64,000 nucleotides of DNA from Sneathiella aquimaris (lineage in GTDB: Bacteria > Pseudomonadota > Alphaproteobacteria > Sneathiellales > Sneathiellaceae): the NCBI RefSeq assembly GCF_026409565.1, contig NZ_CP112881.1, positions 1,597,501-1,661,500 of the forward strand. The letters run 5' to 3'. A program made the translations under genes and the position numbers. The notes beneath the pieces are model-generated. The model made no database searches. It saw only the letters and a program-made list of their open reading frames with translations, and was not told where the DNA came from. This document shows, in pieces, positions 49,507-58,461 of this stretch. Each line of letters starts with the position of its first letter. The first letter of the stretch is position 1.

Positions 49507-49535
49507 TGATACACAGGTTAGTATTTTCTGTATCA
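49507..49535. promoter_or_regulatory. dyad operator candidate between paaX and the DUF4269 gene
   Basis: Perfect 7-base arms TGATACA (49507-49513) and TGTATCA (49529-49535) are separated by 15 bases, midway in the 87-base gap between two divergent genes. The TGAT start of each half resembles known PaaX half sites, but binding by this PaaX is inference. Confidence 0.45.
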
Positions 49536-49551
49536 CTTGGAAAGATGCTTT

Positions 49552-50073
49552 ATGTCCCTTCGGTATGAACAGGCCGAAACGCTGTTAAGTGCGATTGGCG
49601 TTTATACGACCCTTGCAGAATTTGACCCGCTTTTCACCGGGACGATGCCCATTGATGTGGATATTGAAACCAGTGATATTGATGTTATTTGCCAAGTGGA
49701 AGATCACCTTGCCTTTGAGAGGCTTCTGCAGGAAAATTATGGCGATCAGGAAGGGTTTTTCTTTTCTTTGGCCGAAAATGCAGCGGGATATAGCCTATGT
49801 CGATTTCGCTGTCTTTCCTTTGATCTTGAAATTTATGGCCAAAACATACCGATAAAAAAACAAAATGCATGGCGCCATATGGAAGCAGAGCGCAAATTAC
49901 TGGTGATCGGCGGCGAGGACGCCAAAGCAAGGATCCGCGCCTTAAAAAGATCCGGCTTGAAGACTGAGCCTGCCTTCGCCCGCTATTTTGCCTTGTCGGG
50001 AGACCCTTACCAGCGACTATTGGACTTTAGTGATATGAGTGTCTCCCAGGTTATGTCGGCGTTATCAACCTAG
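49552..50073 (+). CDS. DUF4269 domain protein (nucleotidyltransferase-like)
   Basis: A 173-residue DUF4269 protein. The segment DVDIETSDIDVICQ resembles the Asp-x-Asp core of nucleotidyltransferase folds, and the region QNAWRHMEAERKLL is a family hallmark. The function is unknown. The ATG at 49552 follows GGAAAGA; an upstream start at 49537 adds five residues that do not fit. It is divergent from paaX and overlaps the convergent oxygenase gene by nine bases. Confidence 0.8.
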   Translation: MSLRYEQAETLLSAIGVYTTLAEFDPLFTGTMPIDVDIETSDIDVICQVEDHLAFERLLQENYGDQEGFFFSLAENAAGYSLCRFRCLSFDLEIYGQNIPIKKQNAWRHMEAERKLLVIGGEDAKARIRALKRSGLKTEPAFARYFALSGDPYQRLLDFSDMSVSQVMSALST

Positions 50074-50844
50074 TCTGCCATAGAATGTCTTACGGGCCGA
50101 TTCAGAAAGAGCAATACCGGGTTGTGCGTTATACGCCAAAACAACCAGTATCCGGGTTTTATCTCCGATCACGGGGGCGACCCGATGCAGGGCGTTGCGC
50201 CCTCTGAACAGGACCAATGTTCCGGGCTCCATGGATAGTTGTTTATAATCGACTTTTCCGTCCAGCACTTGTTCCACGGCATCGAAATTCATCTCGCCAG
50301 CATCCGCATCACGGACATTTTCGACATAGTCAAAGGTGCCACCAGCTTCTGGTTTCTGGATCATTAAGGTGGTTGCAAAAGAGGAATTATCAAAATGCCA
50401 CCCGAGTTCCTGACCATTGCTGGCATAATGCACATTTATAGACGACAAAGGGTCTGCGTAGGGAAAGAGCGCCGCTTCGTTCAGAACAGCACACAGGAAC
50501 TCTTGAAACTCGGCCGCATCATACATTGTTCTCAAAGGGGACGCTTGCGGGACGATATCATCTGTAATGCAGCCTTTTGAGGAAATAACGTTTCTGTTTC
50601 GCGGATGCCTCATATCGTATTTGTTGTCAGGCGGTGTCAGGTAAACATTATGTTCCTGCACGCAGAAATAGGCTTTGTCTTTATCGGCTTCCGATTGGGC
50701 CCGGACCGCCTCAACTGCCGCCGTTTTCATAAAGTCAGGAAGAACAAGGGCCCCTTTTTCTTCCAGTATTTGTTGGGCGCGCGTTTGAAACTTCGGGTCT
50801 GTGATATCGTATTTTTTAAAATCGACGATTTCTTTTAGGTCCAT
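50065..50844 (-). CDS. HalD/BesD-like Fe(II)/2-oxoglutarate-dependent oxygenase
   Basis: A 259-residue double-stranded beta-helix oxygenase. The iron triad is His150-x-Asp152 (GWHFDNSSF) and His220 (RNALHRVAPV), with Arg231 for 2-oxoglutarate. SSKGCITDD, YADPLSSINVHY and EAGGTFDYVENVRD match the HalD/BesD/ArpA family. In the amino-acid halogenases of this family the Asp is replaced by Gly to admit chloride; here it is Asp, so hydroxylation and not halogenation is expected. Substrate unknown, possibly a free amino acid. Divergent from a LysR gene. Confidence 0.85.
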   Translation of the reverse strand: MDLKEIVDFKKYDITDPKFQTRAQQILEEKGALVLPDFMKTAAVEAVRAQSEADKDKAYFCVQEHNVYLTPPDNKYDMRHPRNRNVISSKGCITDDIVPQASPLRTMYDAAEFQEFLCAVLNEAALFPYADPLSSINVHYASNGQELGWHFDNSSFATTLMIQKPEAGGTFDYVENVRDADAGEMNFDAVEQVLDGKVDYKQLSMEPGTLVLFRGRNALHRVAPVIGDKTRILVVLAYNAQPGIALSESARKTFYGRLG

Positions 50845-50941
50845 CTGCTTTCCTTTTTTCCGATTGCCGACACTATAGGGTTTGTCTATCCTCCATAAAA
50901 GTTCGTAAAATAACTCAATAAGAACAGTAAAATATGGTTAG

Positions 50942-51850
50942 ATGGTTCGTTATACACTGAAGCAATGCTATTATTTTCGGGCGGTCGCAACGCACGGGGG
51001 CATTGCGCAAGCGGCCCGCAAGCTGAGTATTTCACAGCCTGCCATTGCGCAGGCCATTGATAAACTTGAGGATATTACCGGTTTGTGTCTGTTTGAAAGG
51101 CGACACGCCAAAGGGCTTATATTGACCGATCAAGGGGACGCCTTTCTTGCGCAGGCGGAGCATTTATTGCAGGTTGCCGAAGCAACAGAAAAAGAGATTG
51201 CTGATATCAAAGCTCATCAATCAGGCACAATTCGAATAGGGTGCTTCCAGTCGATTGCGCCCTTTTATGTTGCACGTTTGATCCGTCGTTACCACGGCAT
51301 CCAACCCGGAATTACGCTTGATATTCGGGAAACTCTGCAAGGGGATATTATTTCCGATTTGATCTCCAAAGATTTGGATCTGGCCATTTTATACGACTTG
51401 AACCTGGATCCAGAACGGCTGGAATGGCATATTTTAGGACGCCACAAACCATACATTCTATTATCAGCGACCCATCCACTTGCAGCACAAAAAAAGATAT
51501 CCCTTAGATCGTTAGCAGCAGAAGGGTATGTCTTGTTTGATGCGCCGAACAGCCGGGAATATTTTTATTCGGTTTTTGCATCCCTGCAAATTAACCCCAA
51601 GGTCTCCTTTCGGGCGACGTCATTTGAAAGCGTTCGTAGTGCTGTTGGACACGGATTAGGCTTTTCGTTAATGGCTATGCGAAGCCCACATTCCAACACT
51701 TATGACGGACAAGCTGTGGTCGCCGTGGAAATCGAAGAGGATATCGCCCCCATAACGGTGGTTCTCGCCCATAAATTGGGGGAGCCACTGGGGCCAATCG
51801 CTCAGCGGTTCAAAGCGTTTGTCGAAGCCGAATTTGATAAAGAACTATAA
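50942..51850 (+). CDS. LysR family transcriptional regulator
   Basis: A 302-residue LTTR. The winged helix-turn-helix (about 4-62) reads GGIAQAARKLSISQPAIAQAIDKLED, and the periplasmic-binding-protein-like effector domain starts near residue 90 (GTIRIGCFQSIAPFYVARLI). It lies back to back with the oxygenase gene (97-base gap), which is the classic LysR-target arrangement, and its end overlaps the deaminase gene by six bases. Likely targets are the oxygenase and perhaps the deaminase (inference). Confidence 0.92.
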   Translation: MVRYTLKQCYYFRAVATHGGIAQAARKLSISQPAIAQAIDKLEDITGLCLFERRHAKGLILTDQGDAFLAQAEHLLQVAEATEKEIADIKAHQSGTIRIGCFQSIAPFYVARLIRRYHGIQPGITLDIRETLQGDIISDLISKDLDLAILYDLNLDPERLEWHILGRHKPYILLSATHPLAAQKKISLRSLAAEGYVLFDAPNSREYFYSVFASLQINPKVSFRATSFESVRSAVGHGLGFSLMAMRSPHSNTYDGQAVVAVEIEEDIAPITVVLAHKLGEPLGPIAQRFKAFVEAEFDKEL

Positions 51851-53197
51851 TTGCTGTAGTTCCTGACCCAATTGATGGTGCTCGGCCATTAAGGCATCAA
51901 TATCCAGATTTGGTATTTCGCCGTTTTTAACCCGCCATTGGCCGCCAACCATCAAATGGTCAGCTTTGTGTGCACCACACAAAAGTAAAGCCGCGAGGGG
52001 GTCTCCTGCTCCTGAAAAACGCATTTCGTCCAGCTTGAAAAAGGCAATATCTGCCTGTGCGCCGACCTCAAGACGACCAATGTCGCTGCGCCCTAAACAA
52101 TCGGCAGAGCCTTGGGTTGCAAAACGCAGGGCCGAATGATGTGTCATTTCATTAGCGTCATAAAGAAGCCGTCCAATCAACATCGCCTGACGAACCTCCT
52201 GAATAAGGTTCGAGCCATCATTTGAAGCGGAGCCATCCACACCCAAACCGACAGGACACCCGGCGTTTTCAAGTTCCAACGTTCGGCAAATACCGGAAGA
52301 AAGGACCATGTTTGATGATGGGCAATGGGTTATGCCCACTTTTGCTTTTCCAAGACGGGCGATTTCTTCGTCGTTGAAATGTATGCCATGGGCAAGCCAG
52401 GCATTGGAGGACAGCCAGCCCACCTTTTCCAGATAGTCGACAGGCCGTAATCCGAACATTTTCAAGCAAAAGTCAGTTTCGTCATGCGTTTCTGCAAGGT
52501 GGGTGTGAAGGCGGACATTATATTCTGATGCAAGCTCGGCAGATGCCTGCATCAGGTCTGTACTGACCGAAAAAGGAGAGCAGGGGGCCAGCGCAACCTG
52601 CAGATACGCACCGTCTTCGTTTTGATGATATTTCTGAATAAGGCGTCGACTGTCATCCAGAATTGTCTGTTCGTTTTGTACGGTTGATTGAGGGGGGAGC
52701 CCGCCTTGATCTTCACCCAGACTCATGGAGCCGCGGGTTAGATGAGCCCGTAAGCCAAGTTCTTTAACCGCTTCGACCTGAATATCGATGGCATCGGATA
52801 ATGGGGCCGGGAACAGGTAATGATGGTCCGCTGCGGTTGAGCATCCGGACAGCATAAGTTCGGCCAATGCCAATCGTGAGGCACTGGCAAGCATTTTAGG
52901 GGTCAAGCGGGCCCAGACAGGATACAGCGATTGTAGCCAAGGAAATAACGGTTTGTTCAGCGCAATGGGGCAGGCGCGCGTCAGTGTCTGGTAAAAGTGA
53001 TGATGAGTGTTGATCAAGCCAGGTATCACGACATGCTGGCTGGCATCAAAAATATCCAAGTCGGGTAGGGAAATAGATTTTGGGCTTTCCCCAAGACCAA
53101 CCAATTCCACAATGGTGTTGTTTTTAACAATCAAACCACCGGCGCACTTGCTGTTTAATATGGCGAGGGGGTTTTTAATCCAGATTGGTTTTTGCAA
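51845..53197 (-). CDS. 8-oxoguanine deaminase (amidohydrolase family)
   Basis: A 450-residue zinc amidohydrolase. Metal ligands are in NTHHHFYQTLTRA, HTHLAETHDE, GITHCPSSNM and GVDGSASNDGSN. Those segments and DHHYLFP and RGSMSLGEDQGGLPP match enzymes once called hydroxydechloroatrazine ethylaminohydrolase and since shown to deaminate 8-oxoguanine to uric acid. No transporter or uricase gene is adjacent. Convergent with the LysR gene. Confidence 0.88.
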   Translation of the reverse strand: MQKPIWIKNPLAILNSKCAGGLIVKNNTIVELVGLGESPKSISLPDLDIFDASQHVVIPGLINTHHHFYQTLTRACPIALNKPLFPWLQSLYPVWARLTPKMLASASRLALAELMLSGCSTAADHHYLFPAPLSDAIDIQVEAVKELGLRAHLTRGSMSLGEDQGGLPPQSTVQNEQTILDDSRRLIQKYHQNEDGAYLQVALAPCSPFSVSTDLMQASAELASEYNVRLHTHLAETHDETDFCLKMFGLRPVDYLEKVGWLSSNAWLAHGIHFNDEEIARLGKAKVGITHCPSSNMVLSSGICRTLELENAGCPVGLGVDGSASNDGSNLIQEVRQAMLIGRLLYDANEMTHHSALRFATQGSADCLGRSDIGRLEVGAQADIAFFKLDEMRFSGAGDPLAALLLCGAHKADHLMVGGQWRVKNGEIPNLDIDALMAEHHQLGQELQQL

Positions 53198-53431
53198 GAC
53201 ACTCGTCCTTCACTAAATTTGTGTCAGTATTTCATATTTTGTTGGTCTTAGAAATGGAGGCATGCGGATCTTGTATCTTTGCCGTAAAATGATGTTTTTT
53301 GTGATTATTTTTTTCTTCTGAAATAATATTATTACTCTTGCTATTGCCCAAATGTTCAAGAGCCCTTAAATTCGCGTTATTATTATTCCCCTCAAAGGTC
53401 AGTATTGGCCTGTAAGATATTTTAGAACGTC

Positions 53432-54133
53432 ATGCAAAATCTTGATAATATTGAACTTCTAGACAAGTTGCCACCAGAAAAGAAGCTGGAAATCTCTAGT
53501 AAATGCAATTGGAAAAAATACACTTCCGGTTCGCAAATACTGGAAAAATCAAGCACGAGCAGAGATATTTTCTTTGTCGTCTCGGGCAGTGTCAACGTTG
53601 TGAACTATGGTGTTTCCGGCCGGGAAGTTGCCTATGCGACAGTTGAGGCCGGTCAGTATTTTGGGGAATTATCTGCCATTGATGGCAAGCCGCGTTCGGC
53701 AAATATTATTGCGAATAAAGAATGCCTGCTTGCCTCATTGTCTCCTGAAAATTTTAATGAGCTTTTGTTGGAGCATCCGGAAGTGATGATGCTGGTCATG
53801 CAACGTCTGGCCCGTATCATTCGGATAAATGACGATCGGATTTTGGACCTGTCTACGTTGGGCGCTGTTCAGCGGGTATGTCAGGAGCTGTTGCGGATGG
53901 CGACACCCGATCCAGTTACACCGGGATCCTGGTTGATTTATCCCATGCCAACACAAAGTGTTATTGCAAGCCGTGTTTCGACTACGCGAGAGACGGTCGC
54001 ACGTGTTATCGGGCAATTGACGGGGGATGGTCTTATTCAGAAGCGTGACAAAAGCATGTATCTGAAAGACAAGGCAGGGATTGAAGAGTTTATCAGTAGT
54101 CTTGCTGTCTCTCCCGGAAATGTACCACGCTAA
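53432..54133 (+). CDS. Crp/Fnr family transcriptional regulator
   Basis: A 233-residue regulator with an N-terminal cyclic-nucleotide-binding fold (about 15-130, with GQYFGELSAIDGKPRSANI) and a C-terminal helix-turn-helix (TQSVIASRVSTTRETVARVI). It lacks the Cys cluster of Fnr, and the GELS-x8-RSA pattern suggests that cAMP binding is possible. The 234-base AT-rich gap upstream holds no other gene. Single-gene unit on the plus strand. Confidence 0.92.
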   Translation: MQNLDNIELLDKLPPEKKLEISSKCNWKKYTSGSQILEKSSTSRDIFFVVSGSVNVVNYGVSGREVAYATVEAGQYFGELSAIDGKPRSANIIANKECLLASLSPENFNELLLEHPEVMMLVMQRLARIIRINDDRILDLSTLGAVQRVCQELLRMATPDPVTPGSWLIYPMPTQSVIASRVSTTRETVARVIGQLTGDGLIQKRDKSMYLKDKAGIEEFISSLAVSPGNVPR

Positions 54134-54145
54134 GAAGTTACTGTA

Positions 54146-55372
54146 TTAAGTGGCTTGGACCTCAAGCCACTTTTTTATCCCCTTCGCAGCTTTCATTCCA
54201 GTGCTGAAACAGGCTTGAAGCAGGTAACCACCAGTGGGTGCGTCCCAGTCGATCATTTCACCCGCGACGAACCACCCTGGACGCTGAACGAGCATCAGAT
54301 CTTCATTAAATTGGTTGAGAGCAACGCCGCCCGACGCACTGATGGCCTTTTTTAAAGGTTGATAATTGGTGAGAGGAAGGGGGAGGGATTTAATGAGATG
54401 CGCGATTGCTTCTGGCGATGCTGTTCGAATATCGTCCCCAAATTCATTTAAAAGCGCAATTTCCAACGGCGACAGTTTTAAGCGTTTTCGCAGGAAACTG
54501 GACAAAGTCTGTTTTTTACGAGGAACAGAAAGGCGCGTTGCCAATTCATCCCGAGACAGGTCAGGACGTAGATCGAGCAACAATGATGCGGATCCGGTGT
54601 CTTCAATTGCGGATACCAGCGACCGGCTAAGGGCATACACAGCGCCCCCCTCAATCCCGTAACGGGTAATCATGGCATCGCCGCGGGCAGTTTCTTCCTT
54701 AAAGGTGAAACGGATATTCTTAAGAGCAGAGCCCTCATATTTAAGGAGAAATGAAGACCAGCGAATATCAAACCCAGTGTTCATGGGGCGAAAAGGCGTG
54801 ACATTGATGTTCTCTTTTTCGAAGGTGGGCACCCACGCGGCTGTTGCGCCAAGGTGAGGGTAACTTGCACCGCCCATGGCAAACAGGACAGCGTTACTCG
54901 AGACAGATCGAACTTTCCCATCATTTTCGACAATTACATTGCCCTGATCATCAAAACCGGAAAACGCGTGCTTCAAGTGAACTTCGACACCGGCTTCAAC
55001 CAGCGATTTCGTCCAGGCGCGCATCAAATTTGTTGATTTCATTTCTCTTGGAAAGATACGTCCACTGCTACCGGTAAAGGTCTCAACGCCCAGCTCTGCC
55101 GCCCAATTCTGCAAATCTTCAGGAGAAAAATCCTTCAGTGATGGGCTTAAGAAGCGTTCCGCACTGCCGTATCGTGTTTTAAACACGGCGGCCTGTTCCG
55201 AGTGGGTGAGATTAAGCCCACCGCGTCCGGCAATCAGAAACTTGCGCCCAACGGAGGCCTTATGTTCGTAAAGATGAATATGCAGGTCTTTAAACCGGCT
55301 GAGAAACTGAGCGGCGATCAAGCCGCTGGGACCACCACCGATAATCGTGACTTGCTTGCGCTCAGTTTCCAT
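54146..55372 (-). CDS. HI0933/BaiN-like NAD(P)/FAD-dependent oxidoreductase (TIGR03862)
   Basis: A 408-residue flavoprotein. FAD binds at IIGGGPSGLIAAQFL, and the HI0933 family segment is GRGGLNLTHSE. The GGASYPHLGATAAW and MIDWDAPTGGYLLQACFSTG regions are typical of the TIGR03862 subgroup. Substrate unknown. It follows hisI on the same strand. Confidence 0.88.
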   Translation of the reverse strand: METERKQVTIIGGGPSGLIAAQFLSRFKDLHIHLYEHKASVGRKFLIAGRGGLNLTHSEQAAVFKTRYGSAERFLSPSLKDFSPEDLQNWAAELGVETFTGSSGRIFPREMKSTNLMRAWTKSLVEAGVEVHLKHAFSGFDDQGNVIVENDGKVRSVSSNAVLFAMGGASYPHLGATAAWVPTFEKENINVTPFRPMNTGFDIRWSSFLLKYEGSALKNIRFTFKEETARGDAMITRYGIEGGAVYALSRSLVSAIEDTGSASLLLDLRPDLSRDELATRLSVPRKKQTLSSFLRKRLKLSPLEIALLNEFGDDIRTASPEAIAHLIKSLPLPLTNYQPLKKAISASGGVALNQFNEDLMLVQRPGWFVAGEMIDWDAPTGGYLLQACFSTGMKAAKGIKKWLEVQAT

Positions 55373-55416
55373 AACCTGTCATTTCGCTGGAATAAAACTT
55401 TCCGAGCATAATGCCT

Positions 55417-55803
55417 TTATTTTTTATACATGTCTTCCGGGGCAACAATAACGTCACTATTGATTGAAACAGTATCGTCCACGACAGAATAAAAGAAGCA
55501 GTTCCGCCGGCCCGTATGGCAGGCAACCCCTTCTTGATGGACCTGAAGCAAGATAGTGTCCCCATCGCAATCGACGCGAAAATCCTTCAACGTCTGGATA
55601 TGACCGGAACTTTCTCCTTTGCGCCACAATGCAGACCGGGAACGGGACCAATAACAGACCCGCCCGGTGTTCAGTGTTTCCTGAATTGCATCAAGATTCA
55701 TCCAAGCCATCATCAGGATCTCCCCTGTATCATGCTGCTGGGCAATCGCAGGTATCAAACCCTGATCATTGAATTTAAGAATCTCAACCAGTTTTTCGTT
55801 CAT
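55417..55803 (-). CDS. hisI: phosphoribosyl-AMP cyclohydrolase
   Basis: Third step of histidine synthesis: opens the purine ring of phosphoribosyl-AMP. The 128-residue monofunctional protein has the zinc and magnesium sites in SSGHIQTLKDFRVDCDGD and Cys residues in VACHTGRRNCFF; MAWMNLDAIQETL and GRVCYWSRSRSALWRKGE are invariant. No other his gene is in the window, and it has no HisE fusion. Confidence 0.96.
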   Translation of the reverse strand: MNEKLVEILKFNDQGLIPAIAQQHDTGEILMMAWMNLDAIQETLNTGRVCYWSRSRSALWRKGESSGHIQTLKDFRVDCDGDTILLQVHQEGVACHTGRRNCFFYSVVDDTVSINSDVIVAPEDMYKK

Positions 55804-55864
55804 AAGAAGTATCCAGATTGATCGATGGGAATAGCGATGATTCGCAAGTTTTATTCAAAAAGTA

Positions 55865-57040
55865 TTATAATTTAGCCCTGAGACGGTCGAAACCCTCTGA
55901 CAAATCTTCAATCAGATCGCCTGTATCTTCAAGGCCGATATGGAGCCGGATTAAGGGGTTTGTATTGTCCCAATTAGTCGCTGTTCGCGAGTGTGAAGGA
56001 TCCGCATATAGGATCAGGCTTTCATAGCCTCCCCAGGAATAGCCCATACCGAAAAGTTTCAGGTCATCAAGAAAGGCCGCCAGTGCTTCTTTTGGAAGTT
56101 TGTTCAAACGCATTGAAAACAAGCCGGAAGCCCCCAGAAAATCGCGCTTCCATAAATCATGCCCTGGATGGTCAGAAAGGGCGGGGTGGAGTACAGAATG
56201 TACTTCTTCTCTGCCTTTCAGCCATTCAGCGACCTTGATGCCATTTTCCATATGTTGTTTAAGGCGTACTGACAAAGTTCTAAGGCCACGCTGCGCCAGA
56301 TACACATCATCCGGACCAGCTGTTTGCCCTGAAAGGTTAGCGCCTGCCTGCAGCGTTGGCCACGCCTCTTTCGTCGCGGTTACAAGACCCATCATCACAT
56401 CTGAATGGCCGACGATATACTTGGTTCCGGCCTGAATGGAAACATCGACACCATGCTCAAAAGGCTTATAGAACAACGGGGAAGCCCATGTATTGTCCAT
56501 CATGACGATGGCACCGGCCTTATGCGTTTTATCAGCAATTGCAGGGATGTCCTGGATTTCAAAGGTTTGTGAACCGGGCGATTCAACAAAGACAATCCGG
56601 GTGTTGGGGCGAATGAGTTCTGAAATGCCGGCACCGATTAACGGATTATAGTAAGTCACTTCTACACCAAACCTCTTCAGGACAGTTTCGCAATATGTCC
56701 GGCTTGGGCCATAGACACTGTCTGTCATGAGGAGGTGATCACCTGCTTTTAAAAATGCCTGCATAGCATGGGCGCAGGCAGCAAGACCCGACGGAAAAAT
56801 CTGACTACGATATCCCCCTTCCAGTTCCGCCACGGCATTTTCAAGGGACCAACTGGTAGGGGTGCCGACGCGTCCATAGGTGACTGCCTGTTTTCCATCA
56901 TTGCGATCCTTGAAACGGTTTTGCAAATCTGAAAGAGAGTCAAACAGCACCGTAGAGGCATGATAAACCGGTACATTAACAATACCATAGTTGCTTTCAG
57001 GATCACGGCCAGCAACTACCAGTTTTGTTTCGTCTTTCAT
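55865..57040 (-). CDS. metC: cystathionine beta-lyase (PLP-dependent)
   Basis: Trans-sulfuration family PLP enzyme, 391 residues, likely cleaving cystathionine to homocysteine. The PLP-lysine lies in SIQAGTKYIVGHSDVMMG. YGRVGTPTSWSLENAVAELEGG and the C-terminal SWGGYESLILY segment match MetC of alphaproteobacteria. The ATG at 57040 has GGAG six bases upstream and is preferred to 57058. Cystathionine gamma-lyase activity cannot be excluded from sequence. Confidence 0.9.
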   Translation of the reverse strand: MKDETKLVVAGRDPESNYGIVNVPVYHASTVLFDSLSDLQNRFKDRNDGKQAVTYGRVGTPTSWSLENAVAELEGGYRSQIFPSGLAACAHAMQAFLKAGDHLLMTDSVYGPSRTYCETVLKRFGVEVTYYNPLIGAGISELIRPNTRIVFVESPGSQTFEIQDIPAIADKTHKAGAIVMMDNTWASPLFYKPFEHGVDVSIQAGTKYIVGHSDVMMGLVTATKEAWPTLQAGANLSGQTAGPDDVYLAQRGLRTLSVRLKQHMENGIKVAEWLKGREEVHSVLHPALSDHPGHDLWKRDFLGASGLFSMRLNKLPKEALAAFLDDLKLFGMGYSWGGYESLILYADPSHSRTATNWDNTNPLIRLHIGLEDTGDLIEDLSEGFDRLRAKL

Positions 57041-57320
57041 AAAAATCTCCGTATGCAATTCAAGCTACATTTATGGATGATGAATATAGGATTGCGTGAG
57101 GAGAGGAAAGACGGAAATTTTATTATACCGGACGTAAAAAAAAGCGGTTGTTTATGAAGAAACTAAAATTTTACGTTGACGGTGCAGACAAAAATATTAT
57201 CGTCGTTATGTATGGGAGCCGAGATTTGGGAAAACTGGCTTCCTCTGGTTTCGATCAGGCTGGTTCTGAAATTTTGTTAGAGCCACAAAATTGAAAATAA
57301 AATAGACAGGAAGGTATTTT

Positions 57321-58334
57321 ATGAAAAAGGCGAGCTTTATTGCTGTCGCTACAGCAGCTACATTTATGGCCGGCGCAGCAAGCGCGGGTACCCTGGATGA
57401 CGTGAAAGCCAAAGGCTACATTCAGTGTGGTATCACAACAGGCCTGGCCGGTTTTGCCGCTCCAAACGATAAAGGTGTTTGGGAAGGTTTTGACGTGGAT
57501 TTTTGTCGGGCGATGTCCGCCGCCGTCTTTGGCGATCCAAACAAACTAAAATATACGCCTACGACTGCTAAAGAACGTTTCACAGCACTTCAGTCAGGTG
57601 AAATCGATGTTCTTGCACGGAACACCACATGGACTTTCAGCCGTGACGTTAATCTTGGTTTTGAGTTTATTGGCGTGAACTATTATGATGGTCAGGGCTT
57701 CATGGTTAAGAAAGCTCTTGGCGTCAAGTCTGCAAAAGAACTCGACGGTGCTCGTGTTTGTTTGCAGTCTGGTACAACAACAGAACTGAACTTGGCTGAC
57801 TATTTTGCCTCTCAGGGCATGAAGTACGATTCAGTGTTGTTTGATACAGCAGACGAAGTTCGTGAAGCTTATATCAAAGACACATGTGACGTATACACAA
57901 CTGACCAATCAGGTTTGTATGCTCAGCGTTCTGTTATCGCCGACCCTGAAAACCACGTTGTTCTTCCAGAAATCATTTCAAAAGAGCCACTCGGCCCACT
58001 TGTTCGCCATGGCGACAACAACTGGGGCGACATTGCTCGCTGGACATTGAACGCTCTGATTATCGCTGAAGAACTCGGTGTTACTCAGGCCAATGTTGAC
58101 GAAATGAAGAACTCTAAAAACCCAAGTGTTCAGCGTCTGCTGGGTTCCTCAGGTGATCTGGGTTCACAACTCGGCCTAAGCGCCGATTGGGCTTACAACG
58201 CGATTAAAGGCGTTGGTAACTACGGCGAGATCTTCGCGAAACATCTCGGTGAAGGAACATCTCTGAACATTTCTCGTGGTTTGAACGAGTTGTGGAGCAA
58301 AGGTGGTATCCTGTATGCGCCTCCAGCACGCTAA
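57321..58334 (+). CDS. aapJ: general L-amino acid ABC transporter, substrate-binding protein
   Basis: Periplasmic binding protein of 337 residues with signal peptide (residues 1-22, ending AGAASA) and an SBP_bac_3 fold. GFAAPNDKGVWEGFDVDFCRA, FTALQSGEIDVLARNTTWT and VYTTDQSGLYAQRS are strongly AapJ-like. It binds many L-amino acids. The hairpin after it probably protects or limits the transcript, giving more AapJ than permease. The 280-base upstream gap (57041-57320) shows no confident promoter, only AT-rich sequence and a doubtful short ORF. Confidence 0.95.
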   Translation: MKKASFIAVATAATFMAGAASAGTLDDVKAKGYIQCGITTGLAGFAAPNDKGVWEGFDVDFCRAMSAAVFGDPNKLKYTPTTAKERFTALQSGEIDVLARNTTWTFSRDVNLGFEFIGVNYYDGQGFMVKKALGVKSAKELDGARVCLQSGTTTELNLADYFASQGMKYDSVLFDTADEVREAYIKDTCDVYTTDQSGLYAQRSVIADPENHVVLPEIISKEPLGPLVRHGDNNWGDIARWTLNALIIAEELGVTQANVDEMKNSKNPSVQRLLGSSGDLGSQLGLSADWAYNAIKGVGNYGEIFAKHLGEGTSLNISRGLNELWSKGGILYAPPAR

Positions 58335-58351
58335 TAGCGAATAGCTGATTT

Positions 58352-58390
58352 AAAAGAGTGTGTGTCTCCACCGAGGCATGCACTCTTTTT
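58352..58390 (+). terminator. aapJ-aapQ intercistronic hairpin (attenuator)
   Basis: AAAAGAGTG (58352-58360) pairs with CACTCTTTT (58381-58389), continued inward by G-U pairs and TGTCTC/GAGGCA to a CACC loop, about 17 paired bases in all, ending in a short T-run. Partial termination here would make the binding protein more abundant than the permeases, as known for amino-acid transporters. Confidence 0.75.
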
Positions 58391-58461
58391 ACTTGGGGCC
58401 AATGTCACTAAAATGTGAAGGCCTCGTAGTTTAAGTAGCTACTCCCAGAAGGAGCCGCCTT

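Noticed and set aside
57154-57294. 46-codon ORF (MKKLKFYVDG...) in the gap before aapJ
   Set aside because: It has an ATG and reads openly, but only a weak upstream AGCGG, no recognisable motif, and it sits where the aapJ promoter must be. It could be real; a conservation search would decide.
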